A DNA stretch of 64,000 nt from Coprinellus micaceus. Its lineage: Eukaryota > Basidiomycota > Agaricomycetes > Agaricales > Psathyrellaceae. The position numbers and the translations under genes were made by a program. Below the pieces are notes generated by a model. The model saw only the letters and a program-made list of their open reading frames with translations. It did not search any database and was not told the DNA's origin. The stretch lies in contig OX596338.1 in the NCBI GenBank assembly GCA_951394405.1, positions 2,728,001 through 2,792,000 on the forward strand. The letters run 5' to 3'. Below are positions 47,387-58,830 of this stretch, one piece after another (positions within the stretch are counted from its first letter, which is position 1; each line of letters opens with the position of its first letter).

Positions 47387-47869
47387 AAGTCAGGGTTCCA
47401 GAACCTATTGAAGGCAGTAGTCAGGGGACAGGAGAGAGCTGTGTGAACCGGGGTAAGGGTGAGTAACACTGTGACGTTGCGCAATCGTTGGCCCTTCATT
47501 GGATCAGGGTAACCCGCGATCATCGCTTCACCGGCGCTAAACCGGCTTGGGCCCTCTTTGGGCGCTTATGGTCCCACCGTCGATCCATTGGGTTCATGCA
47601 TTTTTTCCAGCGAGTCAACTACGCTACAGTGCAGATTGGGGTACATTAAGACATGAGAATGCATCAAAACAACAGGGTAACAACGAAGCAGGTATTAAAA
47701 TGCGTAGGGTAACTATTAAGAGATGGGAAGGAGAGCAAATAGCGGTAGTACATTAAAGATGAGACGGCTTGGTGGTAAATGAGGAGGCGAGTTCCAATAA
47801 AGATTGCAAATAAACAGTTCGAAAGCTTGGAGACGTGTGTGTGGGCAGCTTCGACGGCACCCTTGGGGC
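47387..47869. other. Intergenic: epimerase-like 3' region and b561 promoter
   Basis: 483 bases between two minus-strand genes. It is relatively A-rich at 47640-47770. No conserved frame, tRNA or repeat seen. Confidence 0.5.
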
Positions 47870-49539
47870 TTAGGCAACAATGGGCCAGGAGCCCTCCGCC
47901 TTCCATTTCTCGACAATATCCTTGACGCCTGCGTGGTCGAACTGAGGGTATTTCAATTGATAGCCAATCACCTCCTTGATCTTCTTGTTGGGGAGCGAGA
48001 TGACGTGCTTCTCCAGAGAGTACTTGTCCATGTACGCGTTCAATGGAGTTTTGGTGACTGGGACAGTCGATTTGGTCAACATTTCGGTCCATCCGCCAAC
48101 GTGGTGCTCGTTGATTTCCTCAATATCGTCGGAGAGCTTGAGCATGGTGCTCTCAACGAGGTTGAAGAACTCGAATGAAGTGCCGAAATACGACGTCACC
48201 ACTTCGCCTACACTCAACAGTGTGCTGTTGGAATCATCCGCCTACTCGGAGGTCAGTGGGCCGCTTATGACGATTTCTATATCACTTACCAGGTTGAACA
48301 GAGGAGCTATTGGTTTCACGGAGGCAGTGGGGATGTCAGGGTGCTCCTTTACAAATGACTTGTCATTGCTGAAGTGGATGGATGCCCCAGCGGCGTCATT
48401 AGCCGCCTTCCGACCGATACCTGCAATCCAGTTGGATACAGCCCATGCGGCCCCCGCAACATCGTCGACGTGGATAGTGTTGTTCGCGTTCTTTCCAGGG
48501 GACCACAGCGACTTCATTGGTTTCTTCATGTAGCCGTAAACCGCTGCAACATTGATAGCCGTGGCAACTATTTGGAACAAGGGATATGTCAGCTTGACGC
48601 TTGTGACAATACCACGGGACATACCCATGCCATAGTTGGTGTAGGGCCCGTACACATAACCGACCCGCAGGATAACGAGATTAAGGCTAATCTGGGGTCA
48701 GATAAAGCGGAAGCTTTATTAGATGGAGACGTACTCGTCGATAGCGGCGAGGCCGCGCAGCGTTTCGTGCCACCAGGTGCCGATAGCGCCTTCGGGTTTG
48801 GGCTCGTCGGTCTCCGACGAACCCTTGGAAGAGGTTTCATAGAAAGGTTGGGATATCCTGACGAATGCTTTGACCTTGCGCTTAGCCGCTTCCAATCCAA
48901 GCATCCGGCTGACGCAGAACGTGGTGTTGTAAAGGATCTGCACCTCAACTTTCAATGCCATAATTTCAACCAAGCACTAGGGGCCACGTACCACCTCCGT
49001 CCTATCCGTCCGAATTTCCCCAGTAAAGTCGAAGACATAGTCAAAGCTCTCGTGCCCGGCGGGGGGATCGAAAACAGACGCAATCGCCGCTATGCGGGCG
49101 AAGGGCATGAGCACGATCGCAAAAGGATCTGGGGTAACACGGCTGAAAACCGACCTTCAACGGTGAGGTTGGCTTGCCTGTACTCGACCTCAGGCTTCTC
49201 GAGGATCTTGGGAAATTCGGAGCCGAGGTAACTGCGAGGATGGGATCAGCTTGCGTACGGGCGCAAGTGGGCATTGAGGACTCACGTCGTGGGTGGATTA
49301 ACCGAGTACTTGTCAACGATCCTCAGAAACTAGAGGCGATGAGAAACGGTAGGATTTTTTCATGCTGTTTCCATGCTCACAGAAACTAGGGATTCGCCGT
49401 CCAGGGGAGTGAGAAGGGCGGCGAGAGCCCGCGAACAAGTATTTAGACCACCTGCTGGACGTCAAGAGGCTGGCTATTGGCGGCCAAGGGGACACTGACC
49501 AAAGATGAGCACCGACGGTTTCTTCTGGGCATCAGCCAT
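47870..49539 (-). CDS. NAD(P)-binding epimerase/dehydratase-like protein
   Basis: Rossmann-fold protein of the extended SDR type, 435 residues from exons 49500-49539, 49381-49451, 49286-49329, 49155-49231, 48992-49089, 48735-48943, 48290-48686 and 47870-48241. It begins PSVLIFGGLNTCSRALAALL, so the dinucleotide loop is GGxxxxS rather than GxxGxxG, then LRIVDKYSVNPPTTYLG, YVFDFTGEIRTDRTEVVQI, GTWWHETLRGLAAI and NLVILRVGYVYGPYTNYGMG. NNTIHVDDVAGAAWAV is the usual C-terminal SDR-e block. A standard YxxxK pair is not evident; the nearest is YETSSK. This odd N-terminus is shared by a fungal subfamily as far as I recall, so it is probably real rather than a splice error. Substrate unknown. Confidence 0.85.
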
Positions 49540-49728
49540 GACAACTTTGGTGGTAGAAATACAGAGCTCTTTGGGAGGAGCAGAAAAGAGGGAGAACACG
49601 AAATGTTGGTTGTCTCAATGGAATCAATTCAATCAACTACAAGGACTGTGAGAACGATGTATGTATTAGTAACCAATGCGATCATTGATTCATAGACCAC
49701 TCGCCCTGAGGGTCAGCCACAGGTCTGC

Positions 49729-50951
49729 CTACTTCAAATCGTCGCGCAGGAAAACAAAAACGGAGGAGAAATCTTTTCGCGCTAGCTCTTGCCTCTCGTC
49801 CACCACCTGCTGGTAGATCTTCTCTGCCGCCTTCCCCAGGGGGAGTGCGGATTGCTGTTTGTTGGCAATGTCGGTGGCAAGGCCCATATCCTGCAGGAAA
49901 CCATCATCTCCATGCAAATTTCTCGGGCGATTGAAACGGAACGCACCTTCAACATCAGCGCGGTCGCGAATCCACCATCATAGTTCTTCTCGCAAGGAGG
50001 CGATTTGTCAGGGAGGGCAGAGGGGACCGGGTTGTTGACGGAGGATGACCAGCATGCCCCCGTGCTGCTGTTAATGACCGAGGCAAGGACAGCAGGATCC
50101 AGTCCGAGCTTCTGACCTAGCAGCATTGCTTCGGCCACCACAATTTGCTCAACCCCAAGGACAAGCTACAAGGACGCGTCAAACCACGAGGATACCCGGA
50201 CTTGAACGCGAGGCCCACATTGTTACAGATCTTCGCTCCAAGACCAGCTCCCGATCCACCACAATGAATGATACGCTGCCCCATCAATGCGAGGATCGGA
50301 CGCGCAATGTTGAAGGAAGCCTCGGGACCGCCAACTAGGAAAGAGAGCGTGCCAGCTTTGGCTCCCGTTACGCCTGCGTGGAGGAAGAGTTAACGTGCAA
50401 GTTTGAGGATGGCGCGGACGAGGCGGAACGCACCTCCAGAAACAGGGGCATCAACCATCTTCGCGCCTTTGCTGCCGACCTCCACCGCGACGGCTCTTGC
50501 AACATCCACATCGAGCGTTGTTGAATCAATGCAAAGGGTATCGCGAGCCATATCTGGCGCCAGGCTAGACAGCCCGGGTATAATGTGTTTGCCGTAGACT
50601 TCTTTGACTTGAGGCGACGAGGGAAGCATTGTGACGATTGTACCTGAGTTGACGAGAGCTCTGTTGAAGTGAGTAAGGGATTTCATCTACAAGACGCTTA
50701 CGCACTTACTCTTGCGGTGACTCTGCGATGGCGAGTTTCGCTTCTGGATACTTCTTGGTGAAGACGTCGCGAAAGTATTGAGCAGCCTCTGGCACGGCGT
50801 CGCACACAATGAATTGGGCATCCTTGGACGCTGCGAGCTGCTTTGAGAAGAGGTTTGTGGCCATTTCAGACCCCATGCGACCGAGGCCAATGAAACTCGT
50901 AGTCTTCGAGCGCTGCGCAAGCGATCGCAAGCATCGTCGAGTGGGCCTCAT
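49729..50951 (-). CDS. 3-hydroxyisobutyrate dehydrogenase, mitochondrial
   Basis: NAD-dependent enzyme of valine breakdown in the mitochondrial matrix. Exons 50710-50951, 50434-50660, 50219-50373, 49947-50165 and 49729-49890 give 334 residues. A basic presequence (MRPTRRCLRSLAQRS) precedes the Rossmann loop SFIGLGRMGSEMATNL. Diagnostic blocks are all there: CIDSTTLDVDVA, MVDAPVSGGVTGAKAGTLSF (substrate loop), GAGLGAKICNN with the catalytic Lys, and SSTGACWSSSVNNPVP. The C-terminus DMGLATDIANKQQSALPLG carries the conserved DxxLA pattern. All introns are 49-60 bases. Upstream is a 422-base region shared with the arrestin-like gene. Confidence 0.96.
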
Positions 50952-51373
50952 CGTGGTCGTCGTTGTGCAATGCTGTGGCTGCTGGCAACTCGCCCCCTTG
51001 CTCAGGTGACAGGGGCTTTCCGCCGGAAGCTAATTGCCCTTGCCGGATCTTGCACCCCTCCATCATGCATCAGAGTGTGCTTGGACATCATCTGTTCTCG
51101 AATCTCACCAACTCGCTCATGGACCGTCATGGTGACGAACTGTGGTTTTAGAGTCGGCGTTGCGCCGCACGCTGGGAGACGGACATAACGGGATACCACC
51201 CGGATGACATTCTTGCTTTTGTGCCCCACAACTGACAGGCGCCGGATGACGACACTGACGACTTCCTGCCCGGTCTCCTTCATTCGTGTTCGAACTCCAT
51301 ATCGCTCCAACCGAGTTTCCTATATATCGTCCACCCCGGGACCATTTTGAGAACTCGACCCCCTACATCCTAA
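50952..51373. promoter_or_regulatory. Divergent region, HIBADH / arrestin-like
   Basis: 422 bases between two start codons on opposite strands, long for this window. Apart from the TATA-like box near its right end, no element is recognised; short open frames here have no conserved motif. Confidence 0.5.
51321..51327 (+). promoter_or_regulatory. TATA-like box upstream of arrestin-like gene
   Basis: TATATAT lies 47-53 bases before the ATG at 51374, nearly the same spacing as at the fasciclin gene. Confidence 0.45.
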
Positions 51374-52775
51374 ATGACCGTCCACGACACTTCGCTCCCA
51401 GCATACGAAGTTGACGAAGGTCACTTCCTTCCAACATATTCCCCTCAAGCGGCTAGTACGGAATGCGTCCTCCAGTTCGAGCCGCCACGAAGGACTGGCT
51501 GCCCCGCATGCGAGTGGATTTTTGAGACCAACTACTTCAAAATCAACCTCGGCAGGAAGATGTGGAAGCTGAACAGCCCAACGTATGGCCTTCACGGAAA
51601 GATAGATGGCTCAATAGAGCTGTTAGACGCAACCTGTAAGGTTGAGTCTGTCCAAGCCACGGTACGTCTTACGATCCCCTCCAATGTAACGTCTGGCTAA
51701 CGAGGATGCAGTTGGAGGGGCGGCTGAAGGTGACATGCCCCGACCGACGGGGTCAGCCTGAGAACACAACGTTCCTGTCACGCACCGTCGACGTACCCTT
51801 TGACCCCGCACTGCCTGAGGCAGCCTTTTCGGTCCCCATACCGGCTTTCACTGGGAAGGGGGGGAAGAACACCCTATATCCGCCCTCTTTCTACTTCTCC
51901 GAAACGAACTACATGGTCGAAGTGTCCTACTTTTGCCGATTCAGTCTTACTTGGAAGAACAAGAGCCGGAAGAAGTCTGACAGTCGCCTCATCGGATTCT
52001 ACTACCTCCCCAAAACGAACCCTATATCCCCTCCCATTTGTGTTCTCCCTCCAGCTTCAAGGCACTGCGAAAACCCCCCTCTGTTCCTACAGAGCCCTGA
52101 CCGCCTCACATCTTTCCCCATTCCTCCATCCTTCCAGAGCAAGCGCCGGTCATTAAGCTCGTGCCAACTTGCGACTTTAGAAAAACTCCGGAGCGCGGTA
52201 TACCTCTCAATACCTAACCCGTCAGCATACGCCTCTGGCCAAGAGATGCCCTTCATGCTTTCTCTGTCATTTCCCGATGACCCCTGTTTAGGGGAGCTTC
52301 TATGCGAAAACGTCGCTATCCATCTGTACAAACGTGTAGGGGTGGCCGGCCGGGCTTCGAAGGACCCCGGTATCGACTTCACCGAGAGGAATACCCTGGT
52401 CTCCTCAGCGAAACTCAGAAAGAACACCGGATGGGCGGAGGGCGTCATTGTATTGAAGGGCGAAATTCAGACAGGCAGCGCAGGAGCAGAGATGAGTTGG
52501 TCACTACCCAACAATGCTCATGTCAAGGTAAGCCTTTCTTTCGGCGTTGACTTTTCTTGATGAGGTCCTGACTCACGCCTCACTCCCAGTATATTTTCCG
52601 TGTGTCTTTGCGACCGCCTTCCAATTTCGCTCCCCACATCCCAGCCTTCATTCACGAGGAAGAGATTAACATCTGCACGAGCAGCTGGGGCACGGTAGAC
52701 CGAGAGCTTCTCTCAGGTGGAGGTGTCGCGACCCCAGCAGTTGGCCTTGCAGCCAATTTACGACCGATATACTAA
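51374..52775 (+). CDS. Arrestin-like protein with N-terminal LPxY motifs
   Basis: Exons 51374-51661, 51712-52527 and 52590-52775 give 429 residues. The N-terminal tail has LPAYEV and LPTYSP, LPxY motifs of the kind that bind WW domains of Rsp5/NEDD4 ligases in alpha-arrestins. The body is beta-rich (TYGLHGKIDGSIELLDATCK, LEGRLKVTCPDR, RTVDVPFDPALPEAAFSVPI, FSETNYMVEVSYFCRF), and the second half starts with VYLSIPNPSAYASGQEMPFM, which resembles the opening of an arrestin C-domain. Such two-lobed beta proteins with PY tails are numerous in agaricomycetes and are usually annotated arrestin-like or hypothetical. Assignment rests on pattern, not on a strict signature; a role in transporter ubiquitination is inference. 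Confidence 0.65.
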
Positions 52776-53307
52776 TACTAATCTCCACGACCCGTAACGA
52801 CATTGTCAATTACTTTATTTTCCACCACCCAGCCTGCTCTCGCCGCCATTTCTTACGGGGCTTCAGCGCTTCAGCTTCAGCTTCCTCTCTTACATTACGA
52901 TGGAGCACTTAATTTCTGTCCTTGGACTCATTGCATCATGTTTTCTCTCACCTTGTAGCCTTAGTTCATTTGACGCACGATCCCACAGCATTACATACCA
53001 CATATGCAATACCTTCCCGAAATAAAATAGCAGGCAGTCCACTTATGACATACACCTCACATACACGATGTGGCACCGACTTCGTCATTGGCGCCTTTTC
53101 GATGTTCAACTGCTGCGGAGAACGCGCCACGCGGAAGTAAAGGGAACACGCCTTTGCCAGTGCCAAGGGAGCTGAGCCGATAAGTGGCCTTCTATATGAT
53201 ATCCAAACCAACCGCCAGGAATGCTACAGAGGGCAGAGGCACGTATGTCTGCGCGCTAATCTACGAGGTTTTCGAAAACAAGGTAATAAAAAACCATTGA
53301 CCCCAGC
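52776..53307. other. Convergent intergenic region, arrestin-like / GEA
   Basis: 532 bases between two 3' ends, probably both 3' untranslated regions. A CTTCAGCTTCAG-like short repeat occurs near 52870-52885. No gene seen. Confidence 0.5.
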
Positions 53308-56300
53308 CTAAGGTGAGAGGGGCTGCTCAGAGGGTATTACACTTGCCAGGAACCCAGGAAGGAACCGATCCATTCTGTCGTACGTCGCGGTCCACAGCGT
53401 CTTTTGCACCTCGTCCTGCAGCGCCTGAGGCTCTTCGCCCTCTGCGGGCGCGGGCGCAGGAGGGACCAGGATGCCCGCAGCATTCATCACGAGGAGGACG
53501 TTCTTCAGAGACTCGGGAACAGCCTCGTACTGTATCACCGACGTGTCAGTTACATCTACAGCGGGCCAGGAGGTAGGATGAAGACTTACGAGTTGGTCGC
53601 CCTTGTCGATATTCATTAGCCTATCCAACAAGTCCAGAATCTGAATCCACAAGATACGGAAATCGGGTCGCTTTTGATTATCTCTCAGTTCGAGATGCAT
53701 GAACGATTTGCAAAGCAGAGCTGAGGCCCTCAATCGGGTCTCAGGGATGCCCTGGGGATCTCGGGCGAAGACCTGTGGCTTGAGCAGTTCGTCTACAAGC
53801 TTGAAAACAACCCGGTTGAAGATGTCTTCGACTTGGTTCTGGACGGTGGCTTCTGATGTCAGCGAAGGCCCTAGAAGAACGCGCTGGAGCTGGCTGATGG
53901 CGTTGTGCCTGACTTCCCGAGAAGCACTCGTGGATTGGTGCCCGAGAGACACAAGAACCGGGAGGACGAGCTGCTTCCATGCTGCCAGAACAGTAGAGTG
54001 AGCCTCCACAAACTGTTGATATATACCAGGGAGACTCACTGTGGGATGGAGAGATCTGACCAATTTCCAGCAGCTCAGGAAGCCGCTTGTGAAGTCCCGC
54101 GAGAATCTCAATGGATTTTTTCCCTCGATCAATAGTAGGGGAGTTCGCAGCCGTCAAAGGTTCGACCCTCCTGCGCTGCTGCCGATGAGCCTCGGTGACG
54201 GTACCAGCGGCAGTCGCAAAGTCGTCCAACACATTGACCAGTCCAGCAAAGTTGTCCAGGGTGACTGTCATATCAGGACCTTCTGTCGCCATGATGGAGA
54301 TCAGATCGAATGACATCTTCGCAGCTTCTGGTTGGGACATTGTGGATCGGATGAGAGCGAAGACGAGGTTCCACTCCGTTTGAGATCTATGGAGGGGTAT
54401 CATGACTTCGATCAGAGGGACTGGGAGCGGTGTGTACTCACTTGATGATATCTTTGTGGTCACGAATAATGAGGATCAACCCAGAGACGATCTGCTCCCC
54501 AATGCCAGCCGATGTCGCAACCGAAGGATGCATCCTCGCGAGTAGATCAAAGGACAGATAAAGCTGGTCCCGCATCGTAGGTTTCTCCGCCAGGTATGTG
54601 CAGATTCGGAGAAGGGACACAACGGCGCGTTCAATGAGGAGGATGCTGTACTGGGTAGATGACGACAGGAGGGCGGAGAGGTGCTCAAAAATGATGGGCC
54701 TAAATTCGATCTGACTTGAGCGAATCGAAGACGGAGAAACTGGATTAGACTCACCAAATCTCCTCGATGTACTGCGGCGCTTGGGATGCGATACTGATCA
54801 TCATCTCCAAGAGGAACACAGAGGCGGGATCATAGGGCAGAGTGTATGGTGGATCATCAAGTCCTGTGAGGTTGTCTTCAGTCTGCAACTTCAGCTTTGC
54901 AACGGCCCGTTCATGAGCCAGTGCTTCAAGAGCGCGTACAGCTGCGACAATGGCCTCAGCGTCAAGCTGCACGATTTGGCTGTAAAGTTCGTCCAGCCGG
55001 CACGAGGTGATACAGTCGATCGTGCATAGGGTGTTCTCGACATCAGCATCGGTGGCGTCAGGCACTTGGGGCTCGTTGCTGTACGGGGTCATGAGATATG
55101 AGGATAGCGTGGAAAGTAATCCGCCTTGTGCAGCTGGCTGTGGCTTCTGTGGTTGGCTACCTCTAAGAGGTATCATGCTAACACCTCCAAGGAAGTCTTG
55201 CATTTGTAGCATGCGAGTTGGCAATAGGGAGTGGAGGAAGAGGTTTTGAAACATCTCGAAGATCTGTTATATGTGTATATCAGTCCAGGGTCAGATGAAT
55301 CTAGATGGTGGCTAACCTGTGTCCAGCCTTCGCGTAAGGCGTTGCCATTACCGTTCACGATATTGAAGAGGACAACGGCGGCGAGCTGTCCCTTGAAGTT
55401 CGTCCCAAACTCCACGGACAACTTTGACACAGTCACCGACTGGCCCTCTACCTCAATCACCGGGTAATTGGGTATCTGAGAGGGCAGCGAATCCGACAAG
55501 AGGCCGGTCGCCTGCGACAGCGAAATAACCACGAAGTCGAATACATTCGGGAGATTGAATCGCCCTGCAAGCGTTGCGCACTGCCTGAACCCAGCAATCG
55601 CCCTCTGAATGATATAGTCGTCTTCAAAAGTGGTGAAAGCGTAGGCAATTGCAGTGATGACGGGCTTCCAAACTGCCTTGAACATCTCAACGTCGAATGC
55701 CGGAGTGTCGCATTCCAAGAAATCGCCAGCAAGCCGTGACCTCGCGAGGAGCTCCTTCCATGCGTACTCAAAGCCTGCTTGGCCTGTGTGTTCCTCGGGG
55801 AGGATGATCTCGCGTTTCCGAATCGAGTCGTAAATGCCTTTCTGTAATTACTATTAAACTGACAGTGTTGCGTGGAGGTCAATGCTACGCACCACAAACT
55901 CGGGCGAGAAGTCCGTTCCGTCGTTCACACCGCGTAAGTTCTTCTGGTAGTCTTCGATGGTCATTCGTTTCTGGTAAGGACATGTGAATCGTCCTACATC
56001 ACGCGCAAAGCAGAGGGACTTACTCGGATTTGCGGGTTGTGCAAGTCGGTGTTGAGCATGATCACAGAGTAGGCCAGGACATACACCGCGTCCTCGCTCT
56101 TTATCTCGTCTGGAATCGTACGTCAGACAAGTCTGCCCAGCCTGTTCCACGATAAATTCAACTCGCCTGGCCCAGATGCGAAATAGGTCGCCGCAAATGT
56201 CTCCGTAATACGCGCAATCTGCTGTGACTCACCCGGAAGTCGGAAGGATTCTAAGAGCTCCCGCATCGCTTCTGCGACATCTTTCTGGATACCAATACGC

Positions 56301-58535
56301 TTGACTGAGGTCATCCCATCACGGAAGAAAACGAGTGAACTTACGCCCTTGAAATCGAAAAGTCCAATGAATGCCTTGAGGAGCTCGATATTGTCTGGCT
56401 TCGAGATGAAGTCGCCCAACAAGCGCTTATCCAGCCTCGTACAGCTCTTTAGGAAGTTTGCCAAGCTCAACTCCTTGGTTTCTCCGGGGGCAAGATCCTT
56501 GTATATCACGCCATTCTCTTCAAGGAAAGCCAACCCGGACTTGGGCTTGAAATTGAACTGCGAGGCACCAGTGAGGATAAGCTGTTTCCTTGACTTGGCC
56601 TCAAGGAGAGATTCGGTTGGTGGGTAGTTAGATGGCCATTGAGGGGTGGGCTGAGGGGAAGGGTGGTCAGAGTGGGGTAAAGGAAGACAGGAAGCACCTA
56701 CAGCGTCGATTCGGATAGCCATTTCGTTGACGAAGGCAAGGAGAACTTCCAAGGAGATGTATTGTGTCATCCGCTGGCTCTCTGATTTGATAATCCCTTG
56801 AGCAGGATAAACAGCCTAGAATCGTCAATACAGAGCGAATAACGGGGGTCGGCGCAGCGTACCTTGGTCAAGAAGTCAATGAGCCTCTCGAAAAGGTTTT
56901 CGCAGTTGATATCACAGTCGTAGTTTGTGTACACGTTAACCATAAAGTTGGGATGGTTGCATATATGGCTGAGCGTCTCCAAGATCAGCTCGCGCGTCTC
57001 GCCCCGCGCTGGTGGGACGGTGGCTCGCGTCGATGGTGGCGCATTCTCCGGCTTCTCGTCAACAGGCCCAAGTGGTGGAGTGGCGAGGTTCGGCGTCCCG
57101 GGGCGAGGCGACGCGCCAAGTCCGACCTTCTTTCCAGGCAGCAGCTTCGCGGGAGGGAGCGACAGGCGGTCAATGGTAAACGCAAGGAACAATTCTTGTT
57201 GGAGCTTTAGATGCTTGCCCATGCAGTCCAGGATGGTCGAGATAGTTCGGAGCGCGAGATGCAGGATACCGCTGTTCTCCGATCGGGCGAGCTGGAAGAG
57301 GTACTTGCAGCCTGGGTCCACGATGAGTGCTCTCAGCGAGGGGAAGGCGGCGATAGCGCATCCAGCCTCCTCGAAGGCTGCGTTGAGTATACCCAGGGCG
57401 ATTAAGCGAGTGGAGTCGGTGTGCTGTTGGTCATTCGGATCGAGGACGTTCACTAGAACCCTAAGAAGCTCCAGGATGGAAGGTAGGCCATACTCCGGCC
57501 GCTTGACATCAGACAGCGGAGGTTCCTCCTCCACAATCGCTTCAGGTTCAGGTTCAGGTCCTGGCTGGGGCTCAGATACAGGGACGCCTGTTTGGGTGGC
57601 ATCCTCCTCTACCGACTCCTGCAGCTCCGACTCCGGCTCGTTCGAAGTGACCGTCATCTTGAGTTCCGACTCGCTCTCGGCCTCTGGAACAGCCAACTTC
57701 GCTTCCTCGTCCTCCGGATCCAGCGAATGCAATCTTGAGAAGACTTTGCGAACGAGAGAGTGCATGGTATTCTCAGCAGAGCGACGAAGAATTTCTGTGA
57801 GGCGGATGAGGATCAAGGATCGAATAATTTAAATAGACTCACCACTCAATCTCATCTGACAGCAGGTGGTCAGCACCGTTTCTAGCATCTCGCACACCTC
57901 AATATCTCCCAGTCTCGAGCCCGCCCCGCCGCATAAGCAATCCTGAATGACGGTCATGATCTTCAGCAAAACGACCTCGTCTCCCGACGAATCGCTGGCC
58001 TCAAACTTGCAGTGAGAGATGGTACTGCTCAATTCGGCCAGAGCGACATCCAGCGCTGGGGAGTCTGGCGAAATGAGTCCATTTATGAAAAAGTTGTGGA
58101 GGGACGAGAGAGCTGTCGAGGTTATTGGGCCGGTGGAAAGTGGGGATCTAAGTATTGCGAAGAATGGGCCAAGGAGGTAGGTCAAATCCAGGTGCGCGAT
58201 ATCTACACCCGAGGTCAGCTCCCTCCTACATGCATGCACATCGACGTACCGGGCACCGCCTGGATGGTCCTCTTCAGCTCGATGAAGTTAAGCATAAGCT
58301 CGGCCTCCTTACTTCCTCTTCCAGAGAGTGGGGCAACGCTGGCAGGCGACGATATCCGGAGGCCCAAGTTCGTACCGAGCGCTCTGGGGTCGCGGGCGCC
58401 AATTACGACGGCAGACGAGGCCCAGCGGGAGTTCTTGCGCATGGCGCTGGTGACGGACAGAATTTCCGCATGTAGGACATTCTTGAGCGGTGTCGATGTG
58501 TGAGGAGTAGGGGATATCGTCGAGGACGACGACAT
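53308..58535 (-). CDS. GEA2: Gea/GBF1-type ARF guanine-nucleotide exchange factor (Sec7 domain)
   Basis: Large Golgi GEF that activates ARF1 for COPI coat assembly. Fourteen exons: 58250-58535, 57843-58202, 56863-57794, 56702-56815, 56345-56650, 56167-56284, 56024-56109, 55893-55970, 55317-55841, 54755-55263, 54442-54699, 54061-54386, 53590-53981 and 53308-53529; 1503 residues. The N-terminal DCB/HUS region includes RSPLSTGPITSTALSSLHNF and NCENLFERLIDFLTK. The Sec7 domain has KRLLGDFISKPDN, LESFRLPGESQQIARITETF and VYVLAYSVIMLNTDLHNPQ, with the catalytic Glu in the FRLPGE finger; IRKREIILPEEHTG follows, as in GBF1/Gea. HDS repeats continue to the end. A Pro/Glu tract (PEPEPEA) lies in an acidic insert near 57550. 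The ATG at 58535 gives MSSSSTISPTP; an in-frame ATG at 58586 is possible. Confidence 0.93.
56110..56166 (-). other. Probable GC-AG intron inside the Sec7 domain of GEA
   Basis: Donor CCAG|GCGAGT and acceptor TTCCAG|AC. This join gives SGPDEIKSEDAVYVLAY, the expected Sec7 sequence. A GT-AG alternative two bases on (donor GTTGAA, later acceptor) keeps frame but drops EIKS. Confidence 0.6.
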
Positions 58536-58830
58536 TGGATCCAGGAACGCAGAGAGTAACACGTCTGCTAACACGTCCAATAACATCGCTGGATCAGACT
58601 GATGTAATTGTTGGTTTCAGGGGGAATGCGCAAATAACGCGTGTCGTACGCGTCGTTCTGGGTTGGTTCTGGGGCCCAAGGACTAGGATACATGTTGATA
58701 TATATAAGGGAGCTGCGCCCCAGGCACTGGTGCCACGAATGACATGTGTTGGTAGGAGGATTCGAATTACAATCATAGTGTACACGGTATCGGCCACGTA
58801 TTTGACATGATAAAGCTATGCAACAACCAA

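Noticed and set aside
56927..57832. 301-codon open frame on the plus strand
   Set aside because: Lies inside GEA exon 3, which has strong family support on the other strand; the frame is Ser/Arg-rich shadow sequence.
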